Assembly (NCBI GenBank): GCA_003194525.1
Contig: NBIV01000062.1
Coordinates: 124,001-188,000 of the forward strand
Source: Gracilariopsis chorda
Lineage: Eukaryota > Rhodophyta > Florideophyceae > Gracilariales > Gracilariaceae
DNA length: 64,000 nt
Direction: 5' to 3'
Below the pieces are notes generated by a model that saw nothing but the letters and a program-made list of their open reading frames with translations, did not search any database and was not told the DNA's origin. Position numbers and translations under genes: made by a program. This document shows positions 40,753-51,900 of the stretch, one piece after another; within the stretch, counting starts at the first letter, position 1, and every line of letters starts with the position of its first letter.

Positions 40753-41433
40753 GGGCTTGTGACATTTTGCCGCGACCGCAGCAAAAGGGGTTGGGTAAGT
40801 AGCTTTCTGATCCAAACTGAGCTTAAGTTTGACCTTTAGCACGTAGTCTAGCCTTCTGCCCTGTGCACCCATTGCTTTGCCACGCGCGAAAGTCAGCATC
40901 AGATAGATCTGTTTAAAATTCCTGCAGCCAAGCTGTTTTGTATTGTTAACCATACACTGTGCTCAGCAGGAACGCGGCACCTTTGGCGCGGCGTGAGGGG
41001 TTTTTCGTAGGAACCTTCTCTTCGGCAGCAACACGGTTTAATGGATAGCAGATTGCCGACCTTTGATATCGTTTACCCTTGTGCAGTGAACATGGGCAAC
41101 TTGAAAAGACTCTGTTTTGCTAAAAACTTTGTAAAATATAGAAACTTTGATAATGCTTCTTTTTTTGTTTTTCAGATATACTGAGCGACGTTGCCGCATG
41201 CTCTCCTGTCGCGGTAAGCTATTTCGCATGATCCTGTATCAATTTTTGTTTGGATCAACACTTCGGGGATTATCTAAAACGCGACTAAATGCCTCTGTCG
41301 TTGCAGTTTCTTGCACGAAGAAGACCAAACTACATCGCTACCTTTACGGTTCGAATTGTATCTTACCACAGCTTCTACAATTCGCGGGAGGTGCTTCGAG
41401 TCAGGACTTTGTCTTTTGTGTTTCTTGGTCAAG
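40753..41433. other. Intergenic, NAA10 upstream region
   Basis: Between copy B of the membrane-protein family and the NAA10 start. No conserved frame, TATA box or C-rich leader is evident. Confidence 0.45.
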
Positions 41434-42032
41434 ATGGTCAACATTCGCCAAGCAGTGGTAAGTATTACAGTGTTCATTTAGTTCATCGCACTCGTCGTTT
41501 TCGTTTCTGACATTTGGTTGCATATGTACTTTAGCCAGAAGATCTGCTTGCTATACAAGCGTGCAATCTTGCTTGTCTTCCTGAAAACTATCAAATGAAG
41601 TACTACTTTTATCACATACTCTCCTGGCCACAGTTGATGTTTGTGGCGGAAGACGGGAAGGGCCGAGTAGTTGGATATGTGCTTTCGAAAATGGAGGAGG
41701 AGTCGTCTGCAGTTCATGGGCACATAACATCCCTTGCGGTTCTCCGTCCTTACAGAAAAATGGGTTTGGCAAAGCGACTAATGCAATGCGCTCATGCTGC
41801 AATGAAGGAAACGTTTGAAGCTGAATACGCAAGTCTCCACGTGCGAAAGAGCAACGAGGCAGCGAAGCACTTGTACATAAAGACGTTGGGGTACGAGATT
41901 CACGACATCGAAGCGAAGTACTACGCTGATGCAGAGGATGCTTACGATATGCGATGCTACATCAAGAAAGAAGATCAGAAAACAAAGGAAAGCAATGAAG
42001 ACCAGTCTTCTAATCAGAGTCAAAACCACTGA
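41434..42032 (+). CDS. NAA10: N-alpha-acetyltransferase NAA10/ARD1 (2 exons)
   Basis: A 24-base first coding exon (41434-41457, MVNIRQAV) is joined to 41535-42032 across a 77-bp GTAAGT...TTTAG intron, both phase 0, giving 173 residues. NAA10 is the catalytic subunit of the NatA complex that acetylates Ser, Ala, Gly and Thr N termini on ribosomes. The GNAT fold is clear: [34 protein letters not shown], then [31 protein letters not shown] with the acetyl-CoA loop R-x-x-R/K-x-G-x-[16 protein letters not shown] and [12 protein letters not shown]. The C-terminal 20 residues are polar and unstructured. It converges with VPS16, 164 bp apart. Confidence 0.95.
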
Positions 42033-42196
42033 AGTCTGTACAGTCACAAGCGCCTGACTGGTTACTCCGATATAACTGATGCTTTGGTATTGATTGCTTT
42101 GGTATTGATTTCCGTTGCTCTCTTCATTACAAATCTCTAAAACCTGAAGTGATGGGGCTTGAAAGCCATCCACGCGATTATCCCGACGGAGCGGGA

Positions 42197-44977
42197 TCAT
42201 TCTCGGGTTTCTCTGCCAGACTGTGCCGGTAGTTGGTTAACGTGCCTTGCTGTTAGGTCCTGCACTTCCTCCAGCAGCTGCTGGTTTCTCATCCTTGACG
42301 CAATATCTGCAGCTTCTCTACCTCGCCCACACCGAGCAAGAGCTCTGGCTCGATCTCTTAGATCTATAATCTTAGATGCATACTTAACAGCCTCATCTTC
42401 CTTTCCGTACTTCAGACACGTATCTACAAACGCTGTAAAACCAATAGGAGGAGCTCTTCCAGATCCGGCCGCACTCGACAATCCCTCTATACCTTCAAAA
42501 TCTCCTGCATCAGCCATTGAGCTTAAACAGATCCAGAAAAACCGTCGCCCAGGTATTCTGAGTTCGCGACGCAAGCGGGCGAGCACATCTTTTCTTGCTC
42601 CCGGATTGCTGATTTCTTGAATTGCCTTTGATAGCAACTCGCCGTCGTTTGCGTACCGCAGAGCTCCGTGCTCTAAGTTAGTCTTCTTCTCCAGTTCTAT
42701 AGCGTTCGCTGCGACGATAGCTGCATGCTGAACTGCTTGAACCTCAAAGTGACATGCTCGTCGATATGGACCCTTTCCTATGGTCTTGACGGCCATTTCG
42801 AGATCACCTAATCGCTTTCGTGGGTCACTACTTTGGTTCGCGCCTTGGATATCGACCATTGCAGCCTCTCGCCAACGACCTACCTCAGAGTACAGCGTTT
42901 TCAACCAACCTGCACTGCCTATCTGTTTCAAATGAGATGCAAAAAGGTCGGTAGCTCGGTTACATATACTGGGTGGTAGTGTGCGAATCAGTTTCGCCGT
43001 ATCGCGTACACTCTTCGATTCTAAGATTACGCCAAGAACATCAAGGACAAGTTCTGGGTCACCCGATGCAACTGCTGACACAATTGCTGGCTTCTCTCTT
43101 CCCATCTTCAGAAACATTTTCACTTTTGGAGCGGGACGTGTCTCAAGACGGAGCAAAAGCTCTGCACATTTTGGACGAGCGACTGCATACGCTGCTTCGG
43201 CGGCATGTACATATGGTAAAGCTCTGCTTCTTCTGCTACCATGGTGATCAAAAACTCGGTACGATTTGCTAACAGCTTCGAATTTCTCTGCAATGTGGGT
43301 CTTAATGTGTTCATCGGTCTCGTTGAGATTGCTTCGAATAATGTGTGCAGACCATTCAGAAAGGGCATCGTATGGGGAAATGCCGCCAAAAGAAGCAAGC
43401 CGAAGGGCAAGTGTATGCTTTCCATATCGGGACAGTCTTGCAACCAATCCAGGTAGCCCAAGAGTATCGAACTCCGTTTTTGTGAGCGGAACGCCAGCAT
43501 CATGAGAGGAAGCAGCGTTTAACACGCGTAGGACTGCTATCGCTGCCGGTATCATATCAGAATCACGTCGCAACCGCTGGTCTCTTCGCTTTTTCATTGC
43601 CGGAAGGTCCGAACTTGTACTGGTAATAGTCTCTTTGTCATCAGCAAAAACAGTCGCGAATCTCTGTCCATATGAAGCGGCTAGGAGCAGTCGTTTCTGA
43701 TTCATCACATCGAGCTCTAGGTATGCAGCGCTAACACAATTTCTCGCTGCTTCAACCAACGTTCCTGCTTCGCGAAGCTCCCGCAACATTCTGTATCTAG
43801 TAATGGCTTTCATGGAGTGAGCATCCGTTCCAAGCGCCACTCCAGAGCTTCTGAGAAGCTTATAACTTGGAGCTTGCCTTTGGCAGAGAACGGATGTGAT
43901 CAGTTCCGGTACCATTTGCAGGAACTCCACTCTTTTCCCTGAGATTAGTCGTAACCCATCCTGCTCTGTGCTGAGAATTACACTGGACGCAGTGGCTTGT
44001 TCTTGTAGAGCCAAAACTGCGAGGCCTTGCTTGGGTCCAACGAGTATGATATGCTCTTTATACAGCAACGCTATTGCATCACTGCCGACCCATGCGACAG
44101 AATCTGGTTCTTTGGCATCAAACAGTTCTTCCGACACGAGATTTTCCACACCGAGGACAGAAAGCTCTACAACAAGATTTAGACGGATAACTTCGCTGCG
44201 TCGCTCAACGTCCAGCACGACGAGGTTTCCTGTTGAGTTATCCATAGCTACTACGTACTTTCCGTTAGGAGATATGGCAATATGGGAAATATGATCATGG
44301 GCTATGAGCGGATGGACGCCAGAGGAATTGGCTAGGACCAGAGAGTTAGATTCTGTGACGGCTATCGTTTCAACGACGTCAAGGCTTGACTTGTCCGGAG
44401 ATATGGCGCATATGGTGGCGTTCAAGACGTATCCAGTTGCTCTGTCGGGGGGGCGAATTGTGAAGGATTCCTTTCTGACTTTGTCATGCCCGTCCACGCG
44501 ATAAACGTCACCTGCTTCTGTTCGTATGACGACATCGCCGGTGTGGAGCACGGTAGCATCATAAACTCCGTCTCGTTGAAATGCTCTGAGTAGCCTCACT
44601 CTTGTGAGGTCAGCGCCGCCTGGAAGGCGAAGTAATACGCCGTCATTATACACAATACTAAGCAAGTCATCCACACTCCATCCGAGCGCTACAGCGCGAA
44701 ACGGGGGATCATCTGGTTGTGAGCGCTCCCGCAGACGTTCAAATGCATGGAGCTGCTCTCCAGAAAGCGTGTGAATTGAAAGGGAGTGGGTGATGCCCCA
44801 ACCCGCGTTTGGAATCAATGCTATAGGTCCAGCATTAGGAGCAGCGGCGGACAAACAACTCGCAAGAGCGCCAGACCGAACGTTTGGTCCTGAAGAGTAT
44901 TGTAGTTCACGCCTATAGTGGCGATTCTCAAGCGAAATCCATGAGTTGGGATGTGCCACGTTACACTCAGCCGGCAT
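42197..44977 (-). CDS. VPS16: VPS16, HOPS/CORVET core subunit
   Basis: Single exon, 926 residues from ATG 44977; the open frame runs 20 codons further to a TTG. The N-terminal half matches the Vps16_N beta-propeller (SWISLENRHYRREL, IALIPNAGWGITHSLSIHTLSGEQL, LGWSVDDLLSIVYNDGVLLRL), and the helical Vps16_C domain lies roughly at 570-890 (HAAEAAYAVARPKCAELLLR, VKMFLKMGREKPAIVSAVASGDPELV, CLKYGKEDEAVKYASKI). VPS16 binds VPS33 and forms the core of the HOPS and CORVET tethers for vacuole/endosome fusion. Human VPS16 is 839 residues, so this is slightly long. Convergent with NAA10. Confidence 0.9.
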   Translation of the reverse strand: MPAECNVAHPNSWISLENRHYRRELQYSSGPNVRSGALASCLSAAAPNAGPIALIPNAGWGITHSLSIHTLSGEQLHAFERLRERSQPDDPPFRAVALGWSVDDLLSIVYNDGVLLRLPGGADLTRVRLLRAFQRDGVYDATVLHTGDVVIRTEAGDVYRVDGHDKVRKESFTIRPPDRATGYVLNATICAISPDKSSLDVVETIAVTESNSLVLANSSGVHPLIAHDHISHIAISPNGKYVVAMDNSTGNLVVLDVERRSEVIRLNLVVELSVLGVENLVSEELFDAKEPDSVAWVGSDAIALLYKEHIILVGPKQGLAVLALQEQATASSVILSTEQDGLRLISGKRVEFLQMVPELITSVLCQRQAPSYKLLRSSGVALGTDAHSMKAITRYRMLRELREAGTLVEAARNCVSAAYLELDVMNQKRLLLAASYGQRFATVFADDKETITSTSSDLPAMKKRRDQRLRRDSDMIPAAIAVLRVLNAASSHDAGVPLTKTEFDTLGLPGLVARLSRYGKHTLALRLASFGGISPYDALSEWSAHIIRSNLNETDEHIKTHIAEKFEAVSKSYRVFDHHGSRRSRALPYVHAAEAAYAVARPKCAELLLRLETRPAPKVKMFLKMGREKPAIVSAVASGDPELVLDVLGVILESKSVRDTAKLIRTLPPSICNRATDLFASHLKQIGSAGWLKTLYSEVGRWREAAMVDIQGANQSSDPRKRLGDLEMAVKTIGKGPYRRACHFEVQAVQHAAIVAANAIELEKKTNLEHGALRYANDGELLSKAIQEISNPGARKDVLARLRRELRIPGRRFFWICLSSMADAGDFEGIEGLSSAAGSGRAPPIGFTAFVDTCLKYGKEDEAVKYASKIIDLRDRARALARCGRGREAADIASRMRNQQLLEEVQDLTARHVNQLPAQSGRETRE

Positions 44978-45915
44978 TTGTAGAGGTTGTACCCGACGGA
45001 AGCGACGAGACTCACAAGGTGAGACCAGGCGCAACACAGAATAAGAACGGGCGGTTCCCTTCTGGTCTTCGAGGAAAACAGTTTGCGTGTTCTATACCTT
45101 GGAAGCCGTTTTCTTGACGTTGGTAATTGGGAATCAGTTTGGCCCCACTTGCGGGTGAGACAGGCCGTATGTCATCACTGGCTCTTGGATTCATAAAGAA
45201 ATACGTCCAACCTGGGTAGGTCTATTGTTGAAGAGGAATGCTGCCCAAGTGCCGTTCCCGTCTTACAAGGGTACATGACATACAATAGAGCTGTTGGACT
45301 TGCATTTCCGAAAGAAAGCTGTACTGTACTGCAGGTTGTACACGTGTTATACGCTGCGATTCTTAGAATAGCTGAAAGGCTTGATTGGTGTCAGTGAATT
45401 TGGTATCCCATATAGCCGCGGGGCGAAGACTTACACTCTCCGTACCGATCCGTTGTTCCCTGCCGTCCGTGCTGGATCGGGATCTGCGGTCGCTTGGGTG
45501 GTCAAAAACAACACGTGGATGACTGTGGTTTGCGACATTGAATTTAGGCGCCTCGCGGTGGCGCTGGGGGAGCCCGCACGTAGCCTTCCCAAAGGTACGA
45601 TCATGACGAAGTTGATACCTTCGCAACTGTGCTGCTGCATGACACGACGTGACCTGACGAAGGGTAAACGTATCCCCCTCCGAACTCGCCAGTCATTCAG
45701 ATCGCCTTACTGTAATTGCCCTTTTGAGCCTTATCAAATGTAGACTCCTACCGTGCGCACCCCCTCCCTTGAAACTTGTTGCAGCGCGCCCAAAGCTCAT
45801 AGTTCTAGCATTCCCGTCTTCGTCACTCTCACAGCAGCATACATGCTCACACAAGTGTTATAACAGCCATTGCTGAAGGACTGACGCTTCTGTTCCGGTT
45901 TCGTATGAACCAGGC
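44978..45915. other. Divergent intergenic region between VPS16 and the giant gene
   Basis: No ATG-initiated conserved frame (45381-45743 opens with TTG and has no domain). It should contain promoters for VPS16 (-) and the giant repeat protein (+). Confidence 0.45.
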
Positions 45916-48900
45916 ATGCGTTATTCATCCATGTCCGTAATCCGCTATTTCTTCATATGCTTGGCGCTCTCGTATTACCTCGGTCCTGCACGAATATCCG
46001 CGCGACATCTTCCCCATACGCAAGAGCGCGTCTCTTTACCATGCTGCAAATTCTCCTTGATCACTGTGCTCTTCGAGTTTCTGGGAATCGCGCCAGCAAT
46101 TGATCACGATTCCTCTCAATCGTTAGAGCCGCCAAACGCCGTGGAAGAGGTCCGCAAATTCGCCTCGTTCTCAACTCCCTCGCGTGATGGGCGTTCTGCA
46201 AATCCACCCGACTCTGCTCGTCATGGTTCTGCTGCGAACCAGCCAGTACCGTCACTACGTCCGCTGCAACGTGTGGATACACCACGGGCGACTTCATTGT
46301 CTATATCACCTTCGTCCGAAGTGGATGATGAGAACCTCAAGCATTCTCACTTTCTGTCTGGTTTGCCAAGCTCGGTAGCAGGGCGCGGAAGAAGCTCTTC
46401 TAATTCCATTCTAGCTTTGTATGCTGCGCCGCATAAAACCAGACTATGGGAACGGTTAAGGCTAGCAAACGATCTTTTACTTTCAAGCCTCAACAGCGTA
46501 TTCATGCCCTATGTTAGCGTGCAATCATCATCTATTGCTCGGCTGGTTTCAGGAGAATCGACGCCGATATCAGCACCGAGCGCTTTTGCCAACAGCCCAA
46601 CTTCCCAGACCATAAGCCCCTCTGTTCTGCCCACTCAACTTCACCCACAAACCATTGACTATTCCGCCCCATCTTCAACCCCTTTGGCAGAATCCCGGAA
46701 TCCTGCTGCTTCTCTAGCCTCTTACATACACACTAACCCTACCAAATCATCCTCCCGTCTTCATTCTGAATCTCAACCTCGCTCGAGAATTACTACACCG
46801 TTCGTCCTCAACTTGAAGAGGATGAGTTCCATCCATATGAATGAGAATCGCGTTTCAAGACAGTCTACATTTTCTGCCCTTTTTCCAACTCATCAAGGCC
46901 GACCGGTGGGTGCGACATCTTCACAGGGCTCGAACAGTTTATCCGGAACTTTGTCAAACAAGTACATTGAGGTCGGATCTGGAACATCTCGCCGATATCC
47001 GCAAGTGCGTTCCTTTTCCACGGCTAGAAATCTCTTGAGCTCTAACACTATCAGATATGACGAAAGTCATCTGCGAGGAGCAGGGTTTCAAACGCCAACT
47101 TCTCTCTCGAACCTCCCACCTGCCGGTATGAGAGGACATTCTATTGACGGGAATTCCGGTCTCCAGGGAAATCAGTTTTCGAACCGCAAGAAGAGCTCGT
47201 CTGGGGGGAACATGTTGTTGTCAAAATTTCAGAGCGTCTCGCCGCCTCTACAAACCGATCCGGGTGGCAGAGAGGGAAAACATACAATATGGAATAAGTT
47301 CATCTCTTTTCTGAAGAGAAACACCCCGGCAGTATCCCTCTCTTCAACCGTACTGAAGAAGTCCAACATTTTGACACTCTCACCGAAGCAAGAGTCCACC
47401 CTTAATTCTATTTTGACGCACTTCATGCCACTAACCATAACCGCTAATACACCGACTTCCGTCACTCGTAGTTCAACAATCAGCGTATCCCCTTCACACG
47501 CTGTTCCAGAAGTACGCGAAGAGAGGCTGCGTACAAGTTTCAGACCCCGCTCTACCGCACCGCCTCGAGATACTCATGCTTTGCCTCCAGGCATTCAGAT
47601 TCATCACGGTCACAGTTCTTGCGGTCCCGTACGACACGCTGCCCTGTCCAGGTTAGGGAACAGCGATGAATTTGAGTCACTGAAACGAGGAAGCGATTTT
47701 TTTTCGTCTCGCTCTCATCACACCGCCAACAGGCCGTACATTTCCATCCTCGAACCAAGTACGTCACGAGTATCACTTATTCCAGACGGTCAAACTTCAA
47801 CGGATATTTTGGAAGAAGCTTCACATTCCGAAGGATCGAAGTCACATCACTCAGTACGTAATACTATCGACCGTTCAAAGTTTCCGGAGCCAACAACCAA
47901 CGACACAGGTAAATATATGTCGGAAAAGACTAGGATCGCCTCGAACCCAACCAACATCAATATCCAGGGCGGGTCCCGACAACAAGTTGTGAATATGGGA
48001 TCCAGTTCTTCACAGGCATCAAACGCAATCGTTGCACCAAGCGCCAATGTTCCTGGACAACTACCATCGCCTAGTTTCTTCACTAAAGCAGCTGTAGGTG
48101 CTTCTGCAAATGCGACTATTGCGAATGGTGTAGCGGGGATAGTTTCTCCGCTATCCGCAGGAATAACGCCGGTGGAGAATGTTATAGGTTCTGCTACTGG
48201 TTCTGCTTCTGTTTCTGAATCAGTTAGTGTGCGTGCAAGTGTTCTGCCTAGTCCTGCGGTTGTCTCTGGTTTACTGCTGCCCGGGACGGGTGTTGTTGGG
48301 GGTGGACTTTCTAACGTTTCTGGGTTTCTTCTTCCAAGTGTGGGAGTCATGAGAAGTGTTAGCATTGCTTCAGAGTTGTCCAACTCCCCTTCCCTCGCCA
48401 TTTCTGCGAGTGCGATTGCTTTTCGGAGTGCGATTGTGCTACCAGAGGTGAGCAATGTATTCGTTGGACCAGTGTCGGCAAGTGCCATGTTTGTGAGAAG
48501 CCCTGTTGGTTTACCCTTGGGCAATGAGGCTGCGAGCGGCGAACTTGTGCCCAGTTCAGGCGTTACAGGGAACGGGGATCCAAAGGTCGCATCGCTGACT
48601 TCGAGCACGTTACCGAGCCCAAGTTCTGCACGTATTCTTAGCGCAGTGTTCTTGCCCAGTAACTCGGCAAGCAGAAGTGCAACCCCCACCACAACCCCCG
48701 AAGCAAGTCTAAGGCTTGCGGCGTCGCCGAGTAACTCGGTAAGTGGGACTACGGTGCCAATTTCTAGTCGCGAAGCAGGCCAGAGCGTGGTTATGTCACC
48801 GAGCAGCTCTGCACGCGGGAGTGTGGTTCCGAGTACATCGTCGGAAGCCAGCGCGAGTGCTGCAGTGTCAGCGAGTAGCTCATCGAGCCAGAATTCTGAT

Positions 48901-51900
48901 CCGAGTTCAAGCGCCGAAGCGAGTTTGAGTGCTGTGGTTTCACCGAGTAGCTCTCCAAGTGAGAGCGTTCTTTCTAGTTCTTCTAATCCGTCGTCTGCGG
49001 CAAGCGCGAGTGCTTCCCCATCGTTGAGGAGCTCTGTGAGTGAGAGCGCTGCCCCAAGTTCAAGTGCTTCAGCGAGTGTGAGCTCCGAAGTTTCTCCGAG
49101 CAGTTCGGCAAGTGGGAGCGGGGTTCCGAGTACATCGCCGGAAGCCAGCGCGAGTGCTGCAGTGTCAGCGAGTAGCTCATCGAGCCAGAGTTCTGATCCG
49201 AGTTCAAGCGCCGAAGCGAGTTTGAGTGCTGTGGTTTCACCGAGCAGCTCTCCAAGTGAGAGCGTTCTTTCTAGTTCTTCTAATCCGTCGTCTGCGGCAA
49301 GTGCGAGTGCTTCCCCATCGTTGAGGAGCTCTGTGAGTGAGAGCGCTGCCCCAAGTTCAAGTGCTTCAGCGAGTGTGAGCTCCGAAGTTTCTCCGAGCAG
49401 TTCGGCAAGTGGGAGCGGGGTTCCGAGTACATCGCCGGAAGCCAGCGCGAGTGCTGCAGTGTCAGCGAGTAGCTCATCGAGCCAGAGTTCTGATCCGAGT
49501 TCAAGCGCCGAAGCGAGTTTGAGTGCTGTGGTTTCACCGAGTAGCTCTCCAAGTGAGAGCGTTCTTTCTAGTTCTTCTAATCCGTCGTCTGCGGCAAGCG
49601 CGAGTGCTTCCCCATCGTTGAGGAGCTCTGTGAGTGAGAGCGCTGCCCCAAGTTCAAGTGCTTCAGCGAGTGTGAGCTCCGAAGTTTCTCCGAGCAGTTC
49701 GGCAAGTGGGAGCGGGGTTCCGAGTACATCGCCGGAAGCCAGCGCGAGTGCTGCAGTGTCAGCGAGTAGCTCATCGAGCCAGAGTTCTGATCCGAGTTCA
49801 AGCGCCGAAGCGAGTTTGAGTGCTGTGGTTTCACCAAGCAGCTCTCCAAGTGAGAGCGTTCTTTCTAGTTCTTCTAATCCGTCGTCTGCGGCAAGCGCGA
49901 GTGCTTCCCCATCGTTGAGGAGCTCTGTGAGTGAGAGCGCTGCCCCAAGTTCAAGTGCTTCAGCGAGTGTGAGCTCCGAAGTTTCTCCGAGCAGTTCGGC
50001 AAGTGGGAGCGGGGTTCCGAGTACATCGCCGGAAGCCAGCGCGAGTGCTGCAGTGTCAGCGAGTAGCTCATCGAGCCAGAGTTCTGATCCGAGTTCAAGC
50101 GCCGAAGCGAGTTTGAGTGCTGTGGTTTCACCGAGCAGCTCTCCAAGTGAGAGCGTTCTTTCTAGTTCTTCTAATCCGTCGTCTGCGGCAAGCGCGAGTG
50201 CTTCCCCATCGTTGAGGAGCTCTGTGAGTGAGAGCGCTGCCCCAAGTTCAAGTGCTTCAGCGAGTGTGAGCTCCGAAGTTTCTCCGAGCAGTTCGGCAAG
50301 TGGGAGCGGGGTTCCGAGTACATCGCCGGAAGCCAGCGCGAGTGCTGCAGTGTCAGCGAGTAGCTCATCGAGCCAGAGTTCTGATCCGAGTTCAAGCGCC
50401 GAAGCGAGTTTGAGTGCTGTGGTTTCACCGAGCAGCTCTCCAAGTGAGAGCGTTCTTTCTAGTTCTTCTAATCCGTCGTCTGCGGCAAGCGCGAGTGCTT
50501 CCCCATCGTTGAGGAGCTCTGTGAGTGAGAGCGCTGCCCCAAGTTCAAGTGCTTCAGCGAATGTGAGCTCCGAAGTTTCTCCGAGCAGTTCGGCAAGTGG
50601 GAGCGGGGTTCCGAGTACATCGCCGGAAGCCAGCGCGAGTGCTGCAGTGTCAGCGAGTAGCTCATCGAGCCAGAGTTCTGATCCGAGTTCAAGCGCCGAA
50701 GCGAGTTTGAGTGCTGTGGTTTCACCGAGCAGCTCTCCAAGTGAGAGCGTTCTTTCTAGTTCTTCTAATCCGTCGTCTGCGGCAAGCGCGAGTGCTTCCC
50801 CATCGTTGAGGAGCTCTGTGAGTGAGAGCGCTGCCCCAAGTTCAAGTGCTTCAGCGAGTGTGAGCTCCGAAGTTTCTCCGAGCAGTTCGGCAAGTGGGAG
50901 CGGGGTTCCGAGTACATCGCCGGAAGCCAGCGCGAGTGCTGCAGTGTCAGCGAGTAGCTCATCGAGCCAGAGTTCTGATCCGAGTTCAAGCGCCGAAGCG
51001 AGTTTGAGTGCTGTGGTTTCACCAAGCAGCTCTCCAAGTGAGAGCGTTCTTTCTAGTTCTTCTAATCCATCGTCTGCGGCAAGTGCGAGTGCTTCCCCAT
51101 CGTTGAGGAGCTCTGTGAGTGAGAGCGCTGCCCCAAGTTCAAGTGCTTCAGCGAGTGTGAGCTCCGAAGTTTCTCCGAGCAGTTCGGCAAGTGGGAGCGG
51201 GGTTCCGAGTACATCGCCGGAAGCCAGCGCGAGTGCTGCAGTGTCAGCGAGTAGCTCATCGAGCCAGAGTTCTGATCCGAGTTCAAGCGCCGAAGCGAGT
51301 TTGAGTGCTGTGGCTTCACCGAGCAGCTCTCCAAGTGAGAGCGTTCTTTCTAGTTCTTCTAATCCGTCGTCTGCGGCAAGCGCGAGTGCTTCCCCATCGT
51401 TGAGGAGCTCTGTGAGTGAGAGCGCTGCCCCAAGTTCAAGTGCTTCAGCGAGTGTGAGCTCCGAAGTTTCTCCGAGCAGTTCGGCAAGTGGGAGCGGGGT
51501 TCCGAGTACATCGCCGGAAGCCAGCGCGAGTGCTGCAGTGTCAGCGAGTAGCCCATCGAGCCAGAGTTCTGATCCGAGTTCAAGCGCCGAAGCGAGTTTG
51601 AGTGCTGTGGTTTCACCGAGCAGCTCTCCAAGTGAGAGCGTTCTTTCTAGTTCTTCTAATCCGTCGTCTGCGGCAAGCGCGAGTGCTTCCCCATCGTTGA
51701 GGAGCTCTGTGAGTGAGAGCGCTGCCCCAAGTTCAAGTGCTTCAGCGAGTGTGAGCTCCGAAGTTTCTCCGAGCAGTTCGGCAAGTGGGAGCGGGGTTCC
51801 GAGTACATCGCCGGAAGCCAGCGCGAGTGCTGCAGTGTCAGCGAGTAGCTCATCGAGCCAGAGTTCTGATCCGAGTTCAAGCGCCGAAGCGAGTTTGAGT

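Noticed and set aside
45381..45743. 120-codon + frame before the giant gene
   Set aside because: Opens with TTG, no ATG near the start and no recognisable domain.
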